Position numbers and translations under genes: made by a program
The notes under the pieces: generated by a model
Told to the model about the DNA's origin: nothing
Databases searched by the model: none
The model's input: the letters and a program-made list of their open reading frames with translations, nothing else
Shown here: one piece after another, positions 26,687 to 35,554 of the stretch
How positions within the stretch are numbered: the first letter of the stretch is position 1
Layout of the letters: every line of letters starts with the position of its first letter
Assembly: GCF_042408735.1 (NCBI RefSeq)
Contig: NZ_JBHOQV010000187.1
Coordinates: forward strand, 62,001 to 126,000
From: Thermogemmatispora sp042408735
GTDB lineage: Bacteria; Chloroflexota; Ktedonobacteria; Ktedonobacterales; Ktedonobacteraceae
Direction of reading: 5' to 3'
Length of the DNA: 64,000 bases

Positions 26687-26716
26687 TATAATAGAGGTTA
26701 GCTGATCTGGTATACT
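26687..26716 (+). promoter_or_regulatory. Candidate promoter elements of glmS
   Basis: TATAAT at 26687-26692 and TATACT at 26711-26716 are both good -10 hexamers. Either would start a transcript carrying the ribozyme at 26755. No strong -35 was found for either. Confidence 0.45.
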
Positions 26717-26754
26717 TAGAACTACCAACCGGTGCATTGATCGTCCCTGTGAGT

Positions 26755-26901
26755 AGCGCAAGGGCCGGGCTAGAGGAGGGGCCACGGCTGACGAGGTGGG
26801 GGCTGTTCGGAGCAATCAGCGGGGAGCCCCCAGGGGAGATCACTTCCCTGTGAAGAGGGCGCACAAAACTGGCTGGTAACGGCCAGGACAAAACGCTCTC
26901 A
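26755..26901 (+). ncRNA. glmS ribozyme (glucosamine-6-phosphate-activated self-cleaving RNA)
   Basis: The leader of glmS shows the ordered parts of a glmS ribozyme. The expected cleavage site A|GCGC lies at 26755/26756. A first hairpin uses GCCG/CGGC. The conserved core TGACGAGG is at 26789-26796. An 8-base perfect P3 (TGGGGGCT 26797-26804 with AGCCCCCA 26825-26832) closes a 20-base loop that aligns with the known P3 loop and keeps the AGCGGG core. A following AGGGGA/TTCCCT hairpin (26832-26837/26844-26849) and P4 (GAGGGCG 26855-26861 with CGCTCTC 26894-26900) complete it. P4 carries the typical pair of ACAAAA internal-loop strands and a CTGGC/GCCAG tip. When glucosamine-6-phosphate is high, it should cut the mRNA and lower GlmS. 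The first bases after cleavage (GCGCA) differ by one from the usual GCGCC. Confidence 0.85.
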
Positions 26902-27036
26902 GTGATATAGCTGGAGCAGGGCTATTCCGGGCGGAAGCGCGCCCCGTCCAGGCACCGGGGGCGGGCCAGTTTTGTCAGCCTGGAGCAAACCTGTTCTCTC
27001 TATACCACACCACAGACGGAAAGGATACCCTGCCTC

Positions 27037-28908
27037 ATGTGCGGGATTATTGGCTACGTCGGTGCTGCGGGCACCGATGTTACTTCCATTTTGCTCGATG
27101 GGCTGCGCCGACTCGAATATCGAGGGTATGACTCCACCGGCATCGCTGTCCTCACTGCCAGCGGCGAGCTGCAGGTCTGTCGTCGCGCGGGCAAGCTGGC
27201 CAACCTGGCGGCGGCGGTCGAAAACGGGGCCCGACCGGCCCCTGGCTCCCTGGGGATCGGTCATACCCGCTGGGCTACCCACGGGCGCCCCAGCGATACC
27301 AACGCCCACCCTCATGCCGACTGCAGCGGGCTAATCACCGTGGTGCATAACGGCATCATCGAGAACTACGCTGAGCTGCGCCAGCGTCTGGAGCAGGAAG
27401 GGCACTGCTTCCATTCCGAGACAGACACCGAGGTGTTGGCCCACCTCGTCGAGCGAGCCTATCGAGGCGAAGCCCAGGGTAACCTGCTGGAAGCCGTGCG
27501 CCTGGCCCTGCAGCCCGTGCGCGGCTCCTATGCCATTGCCGTCCTCTGTCGTGAGCAGCCCCAACTCCTGGTTGGCGCACGCTATAACGGTCCTTTCCTG
27601 GTCGTGGGCCTGGGCGAGCGCGAGCACTTTCTGGCCTCCGACATTGCCGCCTTCCTCAAATATACGCGGCGAGTTGTGATTATCGATGAAGGGGAACTGG
27701 TGGCCCTGCGGCCCGAGGGCATCACTATCCAGCGTCTGGATGGCACCTTTGTCGAGCGGGTTCCCACGACCGTCGAGTGGGATGCCGAGGCTGCCGAGAA
27801 AGGTGGCTATCCTCACTTCATGCTCAAAGAAATCTACGAGCAGCCAGAAGCCTTCAAACGTTCGCTGCTGGGGCGGGTGCGCGCTGGTCAGCTCGCCCTG
27901 CCGGAGTTGGAAGCCCTCCAGAGAGCGGGAGCCTTGGAACAGGTCAGGCGCATAGTCATTGTGGCCTGTGGCACCTCCTACCATGCGGGTCTGGTAGCCA
28001 AGTATGTGATTGAGCGCTGGGCGCGTCTCCCCGTCGAGGTCATCACGGCGGGCGAATTCCGCTACGCCGATCCCCTTGTTGGGCCGGATACCCTGTGCAT
28101 CGCCGTCACTCAGTCGGGAGAGACCGCGGACGTGCTCGTCAGCGCGCGCCAGGCACGTGAGCAGGGAGCCCCGGTCGTGGCCATTACCAACGTTGTCGCC
28201 AGCGCTGTAACGCGGCTGGCCGACGCCGTGCTCTACATCCAGGCTGGGCCGGAGATCTGTGTTGTAGCCACCAAGACCTTTATCGCCACCCTGGCTCAGC
28301 TCTACCTGCTCGGCCTCTTCCTCGGCCTCCAGCGCGGCCACCTGCGGCCCGAGCAGGTAGCCGAGGTTCTGGAGGCCCTGGAGCGGCTTCCTGGACAGAT
28401 CGAGCGGATTCTCGAGCGCGCGGCGGCAGCCGATGATCCCATCGCGCCGCTGGCGCGCGAGCTGGCCCCGCTGCACAGCGTCATGTTCATCGGGCGCGGC
28501 GTTGGTTATCCTACGGCTCTGGAGGGAGCGCTCAAGCTCAAGGAGGTCTCCTACATTCACGCCGAGGGCTTCCCGGCTGGTGAGCTTAAGCATGGCTCCA
28601 TCGCTCTGCTCGATCCGCAAACCCCGCTGGTAGCAGTGGCCACGGCCTCCCGCGTCTACGAAAAGGTGGTCAGCAACATGCAGCAAGTGCGAGCACGCGA
28701 CGCGCGGGTGATTGCCGTAGCGACCGAGGGAGACGAGGCTATCCGCGCGCATGCCGACGTCGTGCTCTATGTGCCACCAACGCTGGAAGAGCTTAGCCCG
28801 GTGCTGGCCGCCATTCCGCTTCAGCTCCTGGCTTATCACGCGGCGGTCACCCGCGGCTGCAACGTTGACCAGCCGCGCAACCTGGCTAAGTCGGTCACGG
28901 TCGAGTAG
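27037..28908 (+). CDS. glmS: Glutamine-fructose-6-phosphate aminotransferase
   Basis: GlmS makes glucosamine-6-phosphate from fructose-6-phosphate and glutamine, the first step to UDP-GlcNAc for the cell wall. The N-terminal amidotransferase domain starts MCGIIGYVG with catalytic Cys2, followed by RRLEYRGYDSTGIAV, GHTRWATHG and HNGIIENYAELR. Two SIS sugar-isomerase domains follow, with ACGTSYHAGLVAKY, SQSGETADVLVS, GRGVGYPTALEGALKLKE and the C-terminal QPRNLAKSVTVE. The 623-residue length is standard. Its leader carries a glmS ribozyme at 26755-26901, so expression should fall when its product accumulates. Confidence 0.97.
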   Translation: MCGIIGYVGAAGTDVTSILLDGLRRLEYRGYDSTGIAVLTASGELQVCRRAGKLANLAAAVENGARPAPGSLGIGHTRWATHGRPSDTNAHPHADCSGLITVVHNGIIENYAELRQRLEQEGHCFHSETDTEVLAHLVERAYRGEAQGNLLEAVRLALQPVRGSYAIAVLCREQPQLLVGARYNGPFLVVGLGEREHFLASDIAAFLKYTRRVVIIDEGELVALRPEGITIQRLDGTFVERVPTTVEWDAEAAEKGGYPHFMLKEIYEQPEAFKRSLLGRVRAGQLALPELEALQRAGALEQVRRIVIVACGTSYHAGLVAKYVIERWARLPVEVITAGEFRYADPLVGPDTLCIAVTQSGETADVLVSARQAREQGAPVVAITNVVASAVTRLADAVLYIQAGPEICVVATKTFIATLAQLYLLGLFLGLQRGHLRPEQVAEVLEALERLPGQIERILERAAAADDPIAPLARELAPLHSVMFIGRGVGYPTALEGALKLKEVSYIHAEGFPAGELKHGSIALLDPQTPLVAVATASRVYEKVVSNMQQVRARDARVIAVATEGDEAIRAHADVVLYVPPTLEELSPVLAAIPLQLLAYHAAVTRGCNVDQPRNLAKSVTVE

Positions 28909-29029
28909 GAGAGCGGCAGACAGGGAGGGCGTGACCGGCCTATCTGCCCCGTCCGCGACCAGCGGCGCGAACCCTCGGACGGGCACGGCAAGGGAAAGAT
29001 CGTCAGTCAGCTCCCTGTCAGAAGAAGCA

Positions 29030-29063
29030 AGGGAGCGCTTCCCTACCCAGGGAAGCGCTCCCT
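29030..29063. terminator. Strong bidirectional terminator hairpin after glmS
   Basis: Arms AGGGAGCGCTTCCCT (29030-29044) and AGGGAAGCGCTCCCT (29049-29063) form a perfect 15-base stem with a 4-base loop. CTTCGTT follows on the plus strand and TTGCTTCTTC on the minus strand. It separates convergent glmS and the lytic transglycosylase. Confidence 0.75.
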
Positions 29064-29204
29064 CTTCGTTGCGAGGTGGTTGCAGTCGGAGGACTGTGAA
29101 GGAAGAAGTGTTGCAGGATTGGGCAAATGGTCTTTGAGTCTGCAGCGACGGACACGGGCAGGGCGGCGTCCCGAGAGCGGTGCAGAGTCTGTGGCTGTCC
29201 CGCT

Positions 29205-30443
29205 TTAGATGCCCATGATGCGATAGACGTAGTTCTGGGTTTCGGCTGGTAGACAGCTCAGCCAGCCAGCGCCGCAGGCGTTAAGGGCGTTTTGGAGGTT
29301 GCCGGAGCCAGCATTGTAGGCGGCCAGGGCTTTGGCGTAGTCGCCGCCGTAGCTGCGGGCGTAGCTAGCCATGAGGCGTGCGGCCCCGCGCAGGGCCTCG
29401 ACCGGGTTCCAGGGATCGATGCCCAGGCCGGCGGCGGTACTGGGGAGAAACTGGGCGATGCCTACGGCGCCGGCGGGCGAGACGGCATATGGATTGAAGC
29501 CGCTCTCGACATTGATCTGGCGCACGAAGTAGACCGGCGAGATGCCGGCGTCAAGGGCGGCCTGCTGGGCGATGGGGACATAAGGGCTGTTGGGAATCGT
29601 CATGAAAGGCAGGTTGGCCGGATTGAAGTTAAAGAGAGGTGTGCTGGCATTATTGCCGTCCATCGGCTGCTGATGAGCGGCGATCTGCCAGGCGTTTTGC
29701 TGACTCTGAATCCATTGCCTGATCCCACCGAGAAGGGGAGCGGCGTTTCCTCCGGCCAGCGGCGAGAGCGTGAGCATCGTCACCAGGATGGCCGTGGCCA
29801 GGACCGTGAGAATGATGCCCTGGCGCTGGCGGGCGCTCAGGCGCCGCGGATTGACGGGCGCCTGCACCGGCTGGCGAGGATGCTCGGCGGGAATGACCAC
29901 CATGCGTCGTGGCGACTGAAGTGTCGCTTGCAGAGCGGCGAACAGGTCGGCCAGGTTGCCAGTCGTCTGAGGCTGCGGCTGAGACTGGAGCGGTAGCCCG
30001 GCAAGCTGATCGGTCGTGCCCGAGCGCTCAGCCAGGGCCGCCGTCGAGCGAGGCGCCTCTGTCGCAACAGGTAAGGGCGCCGGCGGCGCCGCCAGCTCAG
30101 GTCCCGTGGTGGGGGAGAGCGCCATGTACTGATCGGTCGTTGGCGTCAGGTCCCTCCGCAGCGGCTCCGTCGTGAAAGGGGAACCAACACCAAAGACATC
30201 GGCCTGGCCTTGAGACGGCCCGAAGCTGGCTGTATTGGGAAGTGGGCCAGTCGCTGGCAGGGAGAGCGGTTTCAAGGGGAGAAATTGGCGGCGCCCGCTC
30301 TCGCTTGGCGCTGCCATGGCCTGTGGTCCTAAAGGCACCGATTCTGAAGCCGAACCTGCTAAGTGCGCTCCTTTTGCCTGCTCGCCCGCCGACTCTGGCT
30401 CACTAACATCCTGAAACGGCGGGAACGGGCGAAACTGCGGCAT
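29205..30443 (-). CDS. Membrane-anchored lytic transglycosylase (SLT domain)
   Basis: Lytic transglycosylases cut peptidoglycan glycan chains, forming anhydro-muramic ends. The 412-residue protein has a long Pro/Ser-rich cytoplasmic N-terminus, a membrane helix near 217-240 (GIILTVLATAILVTMLTL), a linker, and an SLT domain near 290-412. The catalytic Glu lies at about 313 in INVESGFNPYAVSPAGAVG; IAQFLPSTAAGLGIDPWNP and ALAAYNAGSGNLQNAL are also typical. It converges with glmS across the strong hairpin. The disordered N-terminus resembles that of the LCP protein at 1427. Confidence 0.92.
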   Translation of the reverse strand: MPQFRPFPPFQDVSEPESAGEQAKGAHLAGSASESVPLGPQAMAAPSESGRRQFLPLKPLSLPATGPLPNTASFGPSQGQADVFGVGSPFTTEPLRRDLTPTTDQYMALSPTTGPELAAPPAPLPVATEAPRSTAALAERSGTTDQLAGLPLQSQPQPQTTGNLADLFAALQATLQSPRRMVVIPAEHPRQPVQAPVNPRRLSARQRQGIILTVLATAILVTMLTLSPLAGGNAAPLLGGIRQWIQSQQNAWQIAAHQQPMDGNNASTPLFNFNPANLPFMTIPNSPYVPIAQQAALDAGISPVYFVRQINVESGFNPYAVSPAGAVGIAQFLPSTAAGLGIDPWNPVEALRGAARLMASYARSYGGDYAKALAAYNAGSGNLQNALNACGAGWLSCLPAETQNYVYRIMGI

Positions 30444-30653
30444 GTCTGATCAACCTCGCTGCTCTGCTGACGTTTTACCTGGTTGTGAGTCTACCTGCAT
30501 AGACCAATGTGTGTCAATTTAGCCACGCGCAGGAGCAGCGCAAATTAGTACCAAACTCCCAAACACCGGCCCCAATCTTAACCCGGACTGTCGACCTGCC
30601 TCAAATGCTGCAAGAACTCCTATTATCGATCAGTAACAGAGAGAGGACTCCTC

Positions 30654-31652
30654 TCAACTGGCTGACAGCTCGGGGCTTGGCGGCGCTGCGGCTCCCAGTA
30701 GCTCGCTGGCCTGCCAGGCGCTGAGGCTGGTGCGCAGGGCCGCCAGAATGGCCTCCTGAGTTGGAGTGGTAGCCTGGAAGGGGGCTTCTGGCCGCGGCCT
30801 GGGAAAGCCCAGATAGAGCAGGGTGCGCGCGAGACTGAGAGCTTCATAGTAGCTGGCACTGGCCAGAGCTTCTAAGAGCACGGGCAGGGCGAATTGCAGG
30901 CGCCGACGCGGCAGCAGGCGAAGCAGGTCACTGCTATCGGCGACAACGCTGTTGCGCGCCCAGGGCAGGGCATCGTAGTCGTTGGCGACGGCCTGGGGTG
31001 CGCCGATGGCTCTGACAAGCAGGCGTGCGGCTCTCTGGGGAGACTCAGGTCCCAAGAGGCGCGTGAGCGCCATAGCGGCCCCCAGGCGGGTGATTGGAGC
31101 TTCGTGGGCCTTGAGAAGAGCGAGGAGGCAGGCCCGCACGGGCGGTTGTGGACCGGCAAGCTGAGCCAGGGTCAGGGCCAGCCCTGCTCGGAGGCGAGCT
31201 TCCTCTTCCTCATCCAGGCGACGCAGAAGAAGGGGTAGCAGCCTTGCCCGCTCCTCGAAAAGCCAGGAAAGCAGGTAGAGGCTGTGCAGACGTACTGATG
31301 GCTCGCTGGCCTCCGCCAGCTCTGTATAGAGCGGCAGGCCCGTTAGCAAGGCAGCCCGCAGGCTGGCCTGGTTCCTGGCGGAGGACGTGGCGCCCGGCGT
31401 TGCCGGCTGTGGGCGCGCTAGCTCGGCCAGAAGCATCACCAGCGCGGCCCGCTCCGGCGGCTCCGGCTGACGTAGCAGGTTCAGCAAAGCCATGACAATG
31501 GTTGCCTTGTCCTCCCCCGACCAATCGCCCTTAAACAGCCGGTAGAGAGTCACGCTGCGACGCGGTAGGTCTTCCTGGGCTAGCCCCTCCAGCAGGGAAG
31601 GCAGGATCGAGGGGGCGCTGATTTCTGTTGAGGCTATCTTCTCGCTTGTCAT
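30654..31652 (-). CDS. HEAT-like repeat protein
   Basis: The 332-residue protein is almost all helical, with paired helices of about 30-40 residues rich in Leu, Ala and Arg (VRLHSLYLLSWLFEERARLLPLLLRRLDEEEEARLRAGLALTLAQLAG and similar). The pattern is that of HEAT/ARM-type solenoids, which bind proteins. No catalytic motif or membrane segment is seen. It is transcribed in the same direction as the transglycosylase, with 210 bases between them, so an operon is possible but not shown. Its partner is unknown. Confidence 0.78.
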   Translation of the reverse strand: MTSEKIASTEISAPSILPSLLEGLAQEDLPRRSVTLYRLFKGDWSGEDKATIVMALLNLLRQPEPPERAALVMLLAELARPQPATPGATSSARNQASLRAALLTGLPLYTELAEASEPSVRLHSLYLLSWLFEERARLLPLLLRRLDEEEEARLRAGLALTLAQLAGPQPPVRACLLALLKAHEAPITRLGAAMALTRLLGPESPQRAARLLVRAIGAPQAVANDYDALPWARNSVVADSSDLLRLLPRRRLQFALPVLLEALASASYYEALSLARTLLYLGFPRPRPEAPFQATTPTQEAILAALRTSLSAWQASELLGAAAPPSPELSAS

Positions 31653-31880
31653 CCGTGGGCCACAACTTTCCGTTGCTGGCAGGAGAGCCTGCTCGGGCCA
31701 TCCGCTTCACCTGTGACCGGCAAGGGCCGACCGTCTAGTGCTCTCCCACTCGAACATATTTTCTGGATCTCTTCTCTCATTCTCAGACTGCCAGGCGAAA
31801 ACGGAGAGCGCAAGAAGATGTTAAAGCGATCGAGCTTCAAAGACTGCTAAAGAGGCAAAAGATGTCTGGGCGGCTGTTGG

Positions 31881-32453
31881 TCAGTGGGGGTCGATGATGA
31901 AGGCCGAGGTCAAGGCCGGCTGGACAATTAACTGGCGATAGATCTCTCCCATGCGCTCGGGCGAGTAGGGCATGTCGTGCTCGATCCACCACTGGATCAG
32001 CGCAATGGAGGAGGCGACCAGATGGTGAGCGGCGATTTCCGCCGGAACCGGGCTGTCGGGGCGCGGCTGGTGCTGACGCAGGACGTTTTCGCTGCCGCGC
32101 TGGATCACGTGCTGGACAAGCGAGGCCGGCCCGCGGCTGCCAAGCAAGACCCGGACCACCTGGCTGTGGTCGGCGACGTAGCGAAAGATGAGCTGGCCAA
32201 GAGTACCCGGATCGCTTCCCGGCTGCTGCCCGAGCAGAATGTCCAGCAGCTCGTTGATGACCACATCGGCTACATCACGCAGCAGTTCATCTTTATCGCG
32301 ATAGTGCCGAAAAAAGGTAGCATAACCGATATCTGCGCGCTCGGTGATGTCGCGAATGGTAATGGCCTCATAGCCTTTTTCCGCGATCAGAGCCAGCAGA
32401 GCCTGCGCCAGCAAGTTCTGCGTGCGCTTCACGCGCCGGTCCCGGACGTGCAT
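31881..32453 (-). CDS. TetR family transcriptional regulator
   Basis: The N-terminal HTH has the TetR pattern: LLAQALLALIAEKGYEAITIRDITERADIGYATFFRHYRDKDELLRDV. The remaining 130 residues form the helical ligand-binding and dimer domain. The start at ATG 32453 gives 190 residues, the usual size; a GGGAGG site lies 14 bases upstream. It is divergent from a cytochrome P450 gene, and a perfect palindrome at 32534-32550 between them is a likely operator. It probably represses the P450 and itself until a ligand binds; the ligand is unknown. Confidence 0.92.
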   Translation of the reverse strand: MHVRDRRVKRTQNLLAQALLALIAEKGYEAITIRDITERADIGYATFFRHYRDKDELLRDVADVVINELLDILLGQQPGSDPGTLGQLIFRYVADHSQVVRVLLGSRGPASLVQHVIQRGSENVLRQHQPRPDSPVPAEIAAHHLVASSIALIQWWIEHDMPYSPERMGEIYRQLIVQPALTSAFIIDPH

Positions 32454-32533
32454 GGCTGAGATATCTGCCTCCCCCAGCAAAAAGAACTGCTCACCGCACC
32501 TTCTGCGGCCAACGGCAGAGCTTCCCTCTGTAC

Positions 32534-32550
32534 CGTGCTATTATAGCACG
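32534..32550. promoter_or_regulatory. Palindromic operator for the TetR regulator
   Basis: CGTGCTA-TTA-TAGCACG is a perfect 7-base inverted repeat with a 3-base centre. Read on the minus strand it contains TATAAT, the likely -10 of the tetR gene, so binding would directly block that promoter. Confidence 0.65.
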
Positions 32551-32629
32551 TCCGCAGAGCTGACGCGCGCCTGGTCCATCTCGCGTGCCGCTTTCCCTCC
32601 TCCCCCGTCTCATAGATTTGATATTATGA

Positions 32630-32649
32630 ATATACTATGATATACTATG
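32630..32649 (+). repeat. Tandem 10-base repeat containing -10-like hexamers
   Basis: ATATACTATG occurs twice in direct succession (32630-32639 and 32640-32649). Each copy contains TATACT, so one or both may serve as the -10 of the P450 gene at 32723. Confidence 0.5.
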
Positions 32650-32722
32650 TATCACAAGAACGATAAAGACCGGCGGTCTGTTCGGTGAAAGTGAGGCCCA
32701 GAAGTCAGGAAGGAGGCCAGAC

Positions 32723-34012
32723 ATGGAAGGTCATTTCCAGGCTATCAGAGCGCCAGAGCGTGAGGGCCAGGGCGCGCCGGGGGAGGTGGGCGAGCTGGTG
32801 TGCTGGGGGGGAGAACAAAAGACGGCCCGTGAGGTAGAGCCGGCTGAGCCGGCGATCGCCTGTGATCGGCGGGGAGTCTGGCACGTGCGGACCTTCAAGG
32901 AGGCCAGAGCCATCCTGCGCAGCAGTGCCGTACGGCAGGCTGGTTTCAAGGCCGAGGTGCTGGCCCGCCTGCCCCAGCTCATGCGCCTGCCGTTACTCTT
33001 CAGCGATGGCCAGGAGCACCAGCAGCAGCGGCGGCAGACGGCCCGCTTTTTTGCTCCGCGCGTCGTCAGCCAGCGCTATCGGAGCCTCATGGAGGAAGTG
33101 AGCGAGCGCCTGATCGAGGATTTGCAGCGAAAGAGGAGAGTTGACCTCAGCCGTCTGACTCTGGAGATGGCCGTACGGATTGCTGCCGAGGTTGTTGGCT
33201 TAACCGATAGCCTGCTGCCGGGTATGGCGCGGCGGCTGGAAGCCTTCTTTCGCTATCCCATTCAGCCTTTAGGTCTCGATCCGCGGACCTGGCTCAATTT
33301 TGTGGGCCTGCAGTGGGCGGTTCTGCGCTTCTACTGGCTCGACGTGCGTCCGGCCATCCGAGTCCGGCGTCGTCAGCCTCGCAACGACGTTATCTCCCAT
33401 CTGCTGGCCCAGGGCTACGGCCCGCGCGAGATCCTGACCGAGTGCGTCACCTATGGGGCTGCGGGCATGATCACCACGCGGGAATTCATCGGCGTAGCGG
33501 CCTGGCACCTGTTAGAGCAGCCGGCCTTGCGTCAGCGCTTCCTGCAGGCGCCGGAGGAGGAGCGCCTTGCCCTGCTAGAGGAGATACTCCGCCTGGAGCC
33601 GGTGGTGGGCCACCTCTATCGTCGTGCCGGCCAAGAGCTGGCGCTCGTCGGCGCCTCCGGCGAGCAGGTTCGCATTCCGGCGGGGACATTGCTTGACCTG
33701 CACATTTACGCCATCAACGCCGACGAAGGTATCGTAGGAGCGCAGCCGCGGCGGCTCTGTCTGGGGCGGACCCTGCGGGAAGAGCGTGTTCCGCCCTCGG
33801 TCATGGGCTTTGGCGATGGGACTCACCGCTGTCCTGGCGCGCCCATAGCCTTGCAAGAAAGCGACATCTTCTTGCGGCGCCTGCTGGCCCTGCCCGGCCT
33901 GCGCCTTGAGCGTCCGCCGCGGCTACGCTGGAACGAGCTGATCTGCGGCTATGAGATTCGCGATTTCATCGTAGCGCTAGAGGGAGGCTCCGAGGAGGAA
34001 GCGACCTCGTGA
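32723..34012 (+). CDS. Cytochrome P450
   Basis: P450s insert oxygen into organic substrates using a thiolate-bound heme. The 429-residue protein has the heme loop MGFGDGTHRCPGAPIA with the ligand cysteine, and the K-helix ExxR in EEILRLEPVV. The I-helix segment reads GAAGMITTREFIG: the Thr is kept, but the acidic residue usual in AGxDT is Ile, so proton delivery may differ. AAGGAGG lies six bases before the ATG. It is divergent from a TetR gene with a shared palindromic operator. No redox partner gene is adjacent; the substrate is unknown. Confidence 0.93.
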   Translation: MEGHFQAIRAPEREGQGAPGEVGELVCWGGEQKTAREVEPAEPAIACDRRGVWHVRTFKEARAILRSSAVRQAGFKAEVLARLPQLMRLPLLFSDGQEHQQQRRQTARFFAPRVVSQRYRSLMEEVSERLIEDLQRKRRVDLSRLTLEMAVRIAAEVVGLTDSLLPGMARRLEAFFRYPIQPLGLDPRTWLNFVGLQWAVLRFYWLDVRPAIRVRRRQPRNDVISHLLAQGYGPREILTECVTYGAAGMITTREFIGVAAWHLLEQPALRQRFLQAPEEERLALLEEILRLEPVVGHLYRRAGQELALVGASGEQVRIPAGTLLDLHIYAINADEGIVGAQPRRLCLGRTLREERVPPSVMGFGDGTHRCPGAPIALQESDIFLRRLLALPGLRLERPPRLRWNELICGYEIRDFIVALEGGSEEEATS

Positions 34013-34079
34013 GCGTCCCATCCATCATGGCCTGAACCAGGGCGATAGCGCTCGCTCGCTCGCTCACTCACCGGAGTCC

Positions 34080-35543
34080 TTAGGCCTTCTGCAGCACGTA
34101 GCCGGCCTCCAGCAGAGCTGACCCCGGCTCCTTAGCCGGCAGGCCAGTTGAGCGGGCGCGCGCACTGCGGGTACTACTGAGCCGGGCCAGGCGGGTGCGC
34201 AGGCGCTCCTGGCGCGCCACCGTCGTCGGCAAATATGGCTCCATTGCCCGAATAGCGTTCAGATAGACCTGCTGCTGCTCCCGAATCACGCCGTCTGGTC
34301 CCAGCTCCCACCACTCGCGCGGCGTAAAGTAGGCCGAGACCTCCGCCTCGGGGCCGCTGCGCCCGAACCACTGGATCAGATGCAAATTATCGGACTGGGC
34401 CAGCCAGATGGCCAGGTCAAGCAGCTCGGGATTCTCGGTCAGGCGCGCCATCCCATAGACCTGGCCCATTAGCTGAAAGATCGTTTGCTGGGCGCTATTG
34501 CCCAGGAAAAACTCCATGCCACCGCTGCCGGCCCAGGTCGTCGGGTAGACCGGCAGGGGGAGATGGTAAGAGCGCTGCTGGAAGCGGGCAATCACCTCGC
34601 TGGGGGTGCGTGTCTGGACGCCGCGGCGGGCCAGCTCAGCGGGCAGGGCCTGCATGAACTCGAAGATGCCGCTATCGAGACGGTGGTGTTCGCCGAAGGT
34701 CTCGTAATCCCAGCCGAGCAGCAGGAAATCGCCCCAGGTATGAGCGATCCAGTCGGCGTACGTATCGGCGTAGAGCGGGTAGCCCGACCAGGAGCGATTA
34801 GAGAAGCGGTAGCCCACATCGTCGCTCAGATCGAGGTGGCGTGCCAGCAGGTAGGGGCCGCGCTCACGATCCCCCACGACAGCATTGCGGCTGCGGTGGT
34901 TGCCAGTGCTGCGCCGGCCAGGGGCCGTCGGTGGGCGATAGGCCTGGGGGGGCAGAGCGTACGGCTGCTCCTCGCTGTAGTGATAGAGGTGAGTGCTCTC
35001 GCGCCAGCCCAGGACCCAGGGACGACCGTCCATCAAGGCCCCGCGGAAGCCGGCCAGGTCGAGGGCGTGGTAGATCGTCACCGACATGCACATCTCGGTC
35101 GTGTCGGTCACCTGGGGACGCTTTCCAAAGATGCGTTCAAGCTCATCGGCCATCCATTGCATGCGGGCGATGAAGGCCGGCAGATCGAGCAGGAACAGAA
35201 AGCTGTGGTACGGCTCCACGCCGATAAGCTCCACGTTCTCGTGGGCCACCAGCTCGCGGAAGAGGTCCAGCAAGGCGGGGTCCCAGGCCTCAGCCTGGCG
35301 CAGAAACGAGAGCGAGAAGCCGATCGAGAAATGCAGGCCCTGGCGCACAAGCTCCAGAAACATGCGCGTTGCCGGATAGTAGCAGTAGGTGGCCACCTTA
35401 CGAAAGTAGCGCTCGTTCATGCGCTCGTCGAAGAGGCAGCGCACGATGTCCTCGATCGAGGCGCCCCGCGGGATCGGCTGCGCGGGCAGCTTGAGGCGGC
35501 GCGGCTGATGCACCACAGTATAGATGGCAAGCTCAGCAACCAT
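34080..35543 (-). CDS. Glycoside hydrolase family 57 protein (alpha-amylase-like)
   Basis: GH57 enzymes act on alpha-glucans with a retaining mechanism. The 487 residues carry the GH57 HQP motif near the start (YTVVHQPRRLKLP), the GVEPYHSF motif, the TDTTEMCMS region that probably holds the nucleophile Glu, and the WDYETFGEHH motif with the acid/base Asp. The C-terminal third has the helical domain typical of the family. It sits 11 bases downstream of a GT4 glycosyltransferase on the same strand, a common pairing in alpha-glucan metabolism. Substrate preference cannot be read from the sequence. Confidence 0.88.
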   Translation of the reverse strand: MVAELAIYTVVHQPRRLKLPAQPIPRGASIEDIVRCLFDERMNERYFRKVATYCYYPATRMFLELVRQGLHFSIGFSLSFLRQAEAWDPALLDLFRELVAHENVELIGVEPYHSFLFLLDLPAFIARMQWMADELERIFGKRPQVTDTTEMCMSVTIYHALDLAGFRGALMDGRPWVLGWRESTHLYHYSEEQPYALPPQAYRPPTAPGRRSTGNHRSRNAVVGDRERGPYLLARHLDLSDDVGYRFSNRSWSGYPLYADTYADWIAHTWGDFLLLGWDYETFGEHHRLDSGIFEFMQALPAELARRGVQTRTPSEVIARFQQRSYHLPLPVYPTTWAGSGGMEFFLGNSAQQTIFQLMGQVYGMARLTENPELLDLAIWLAQSDNLHLIQWFGRSGPEAEVSAYFTPREWWELGPDGVIREQQQVYLNAIRAMEPYLPTTVARQERLRTRLARLSSTRSARARSTGLPAKEPGSALLEAGYVLQKA

Positions 35544-35554
35544 AACCCGAACCC

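Noticed and set aside
27331..28986. Open frame of 551 codons opposite glmS
   Set aside because: Shadow of the highly conserved glmS gene; no domain or ribosome site.
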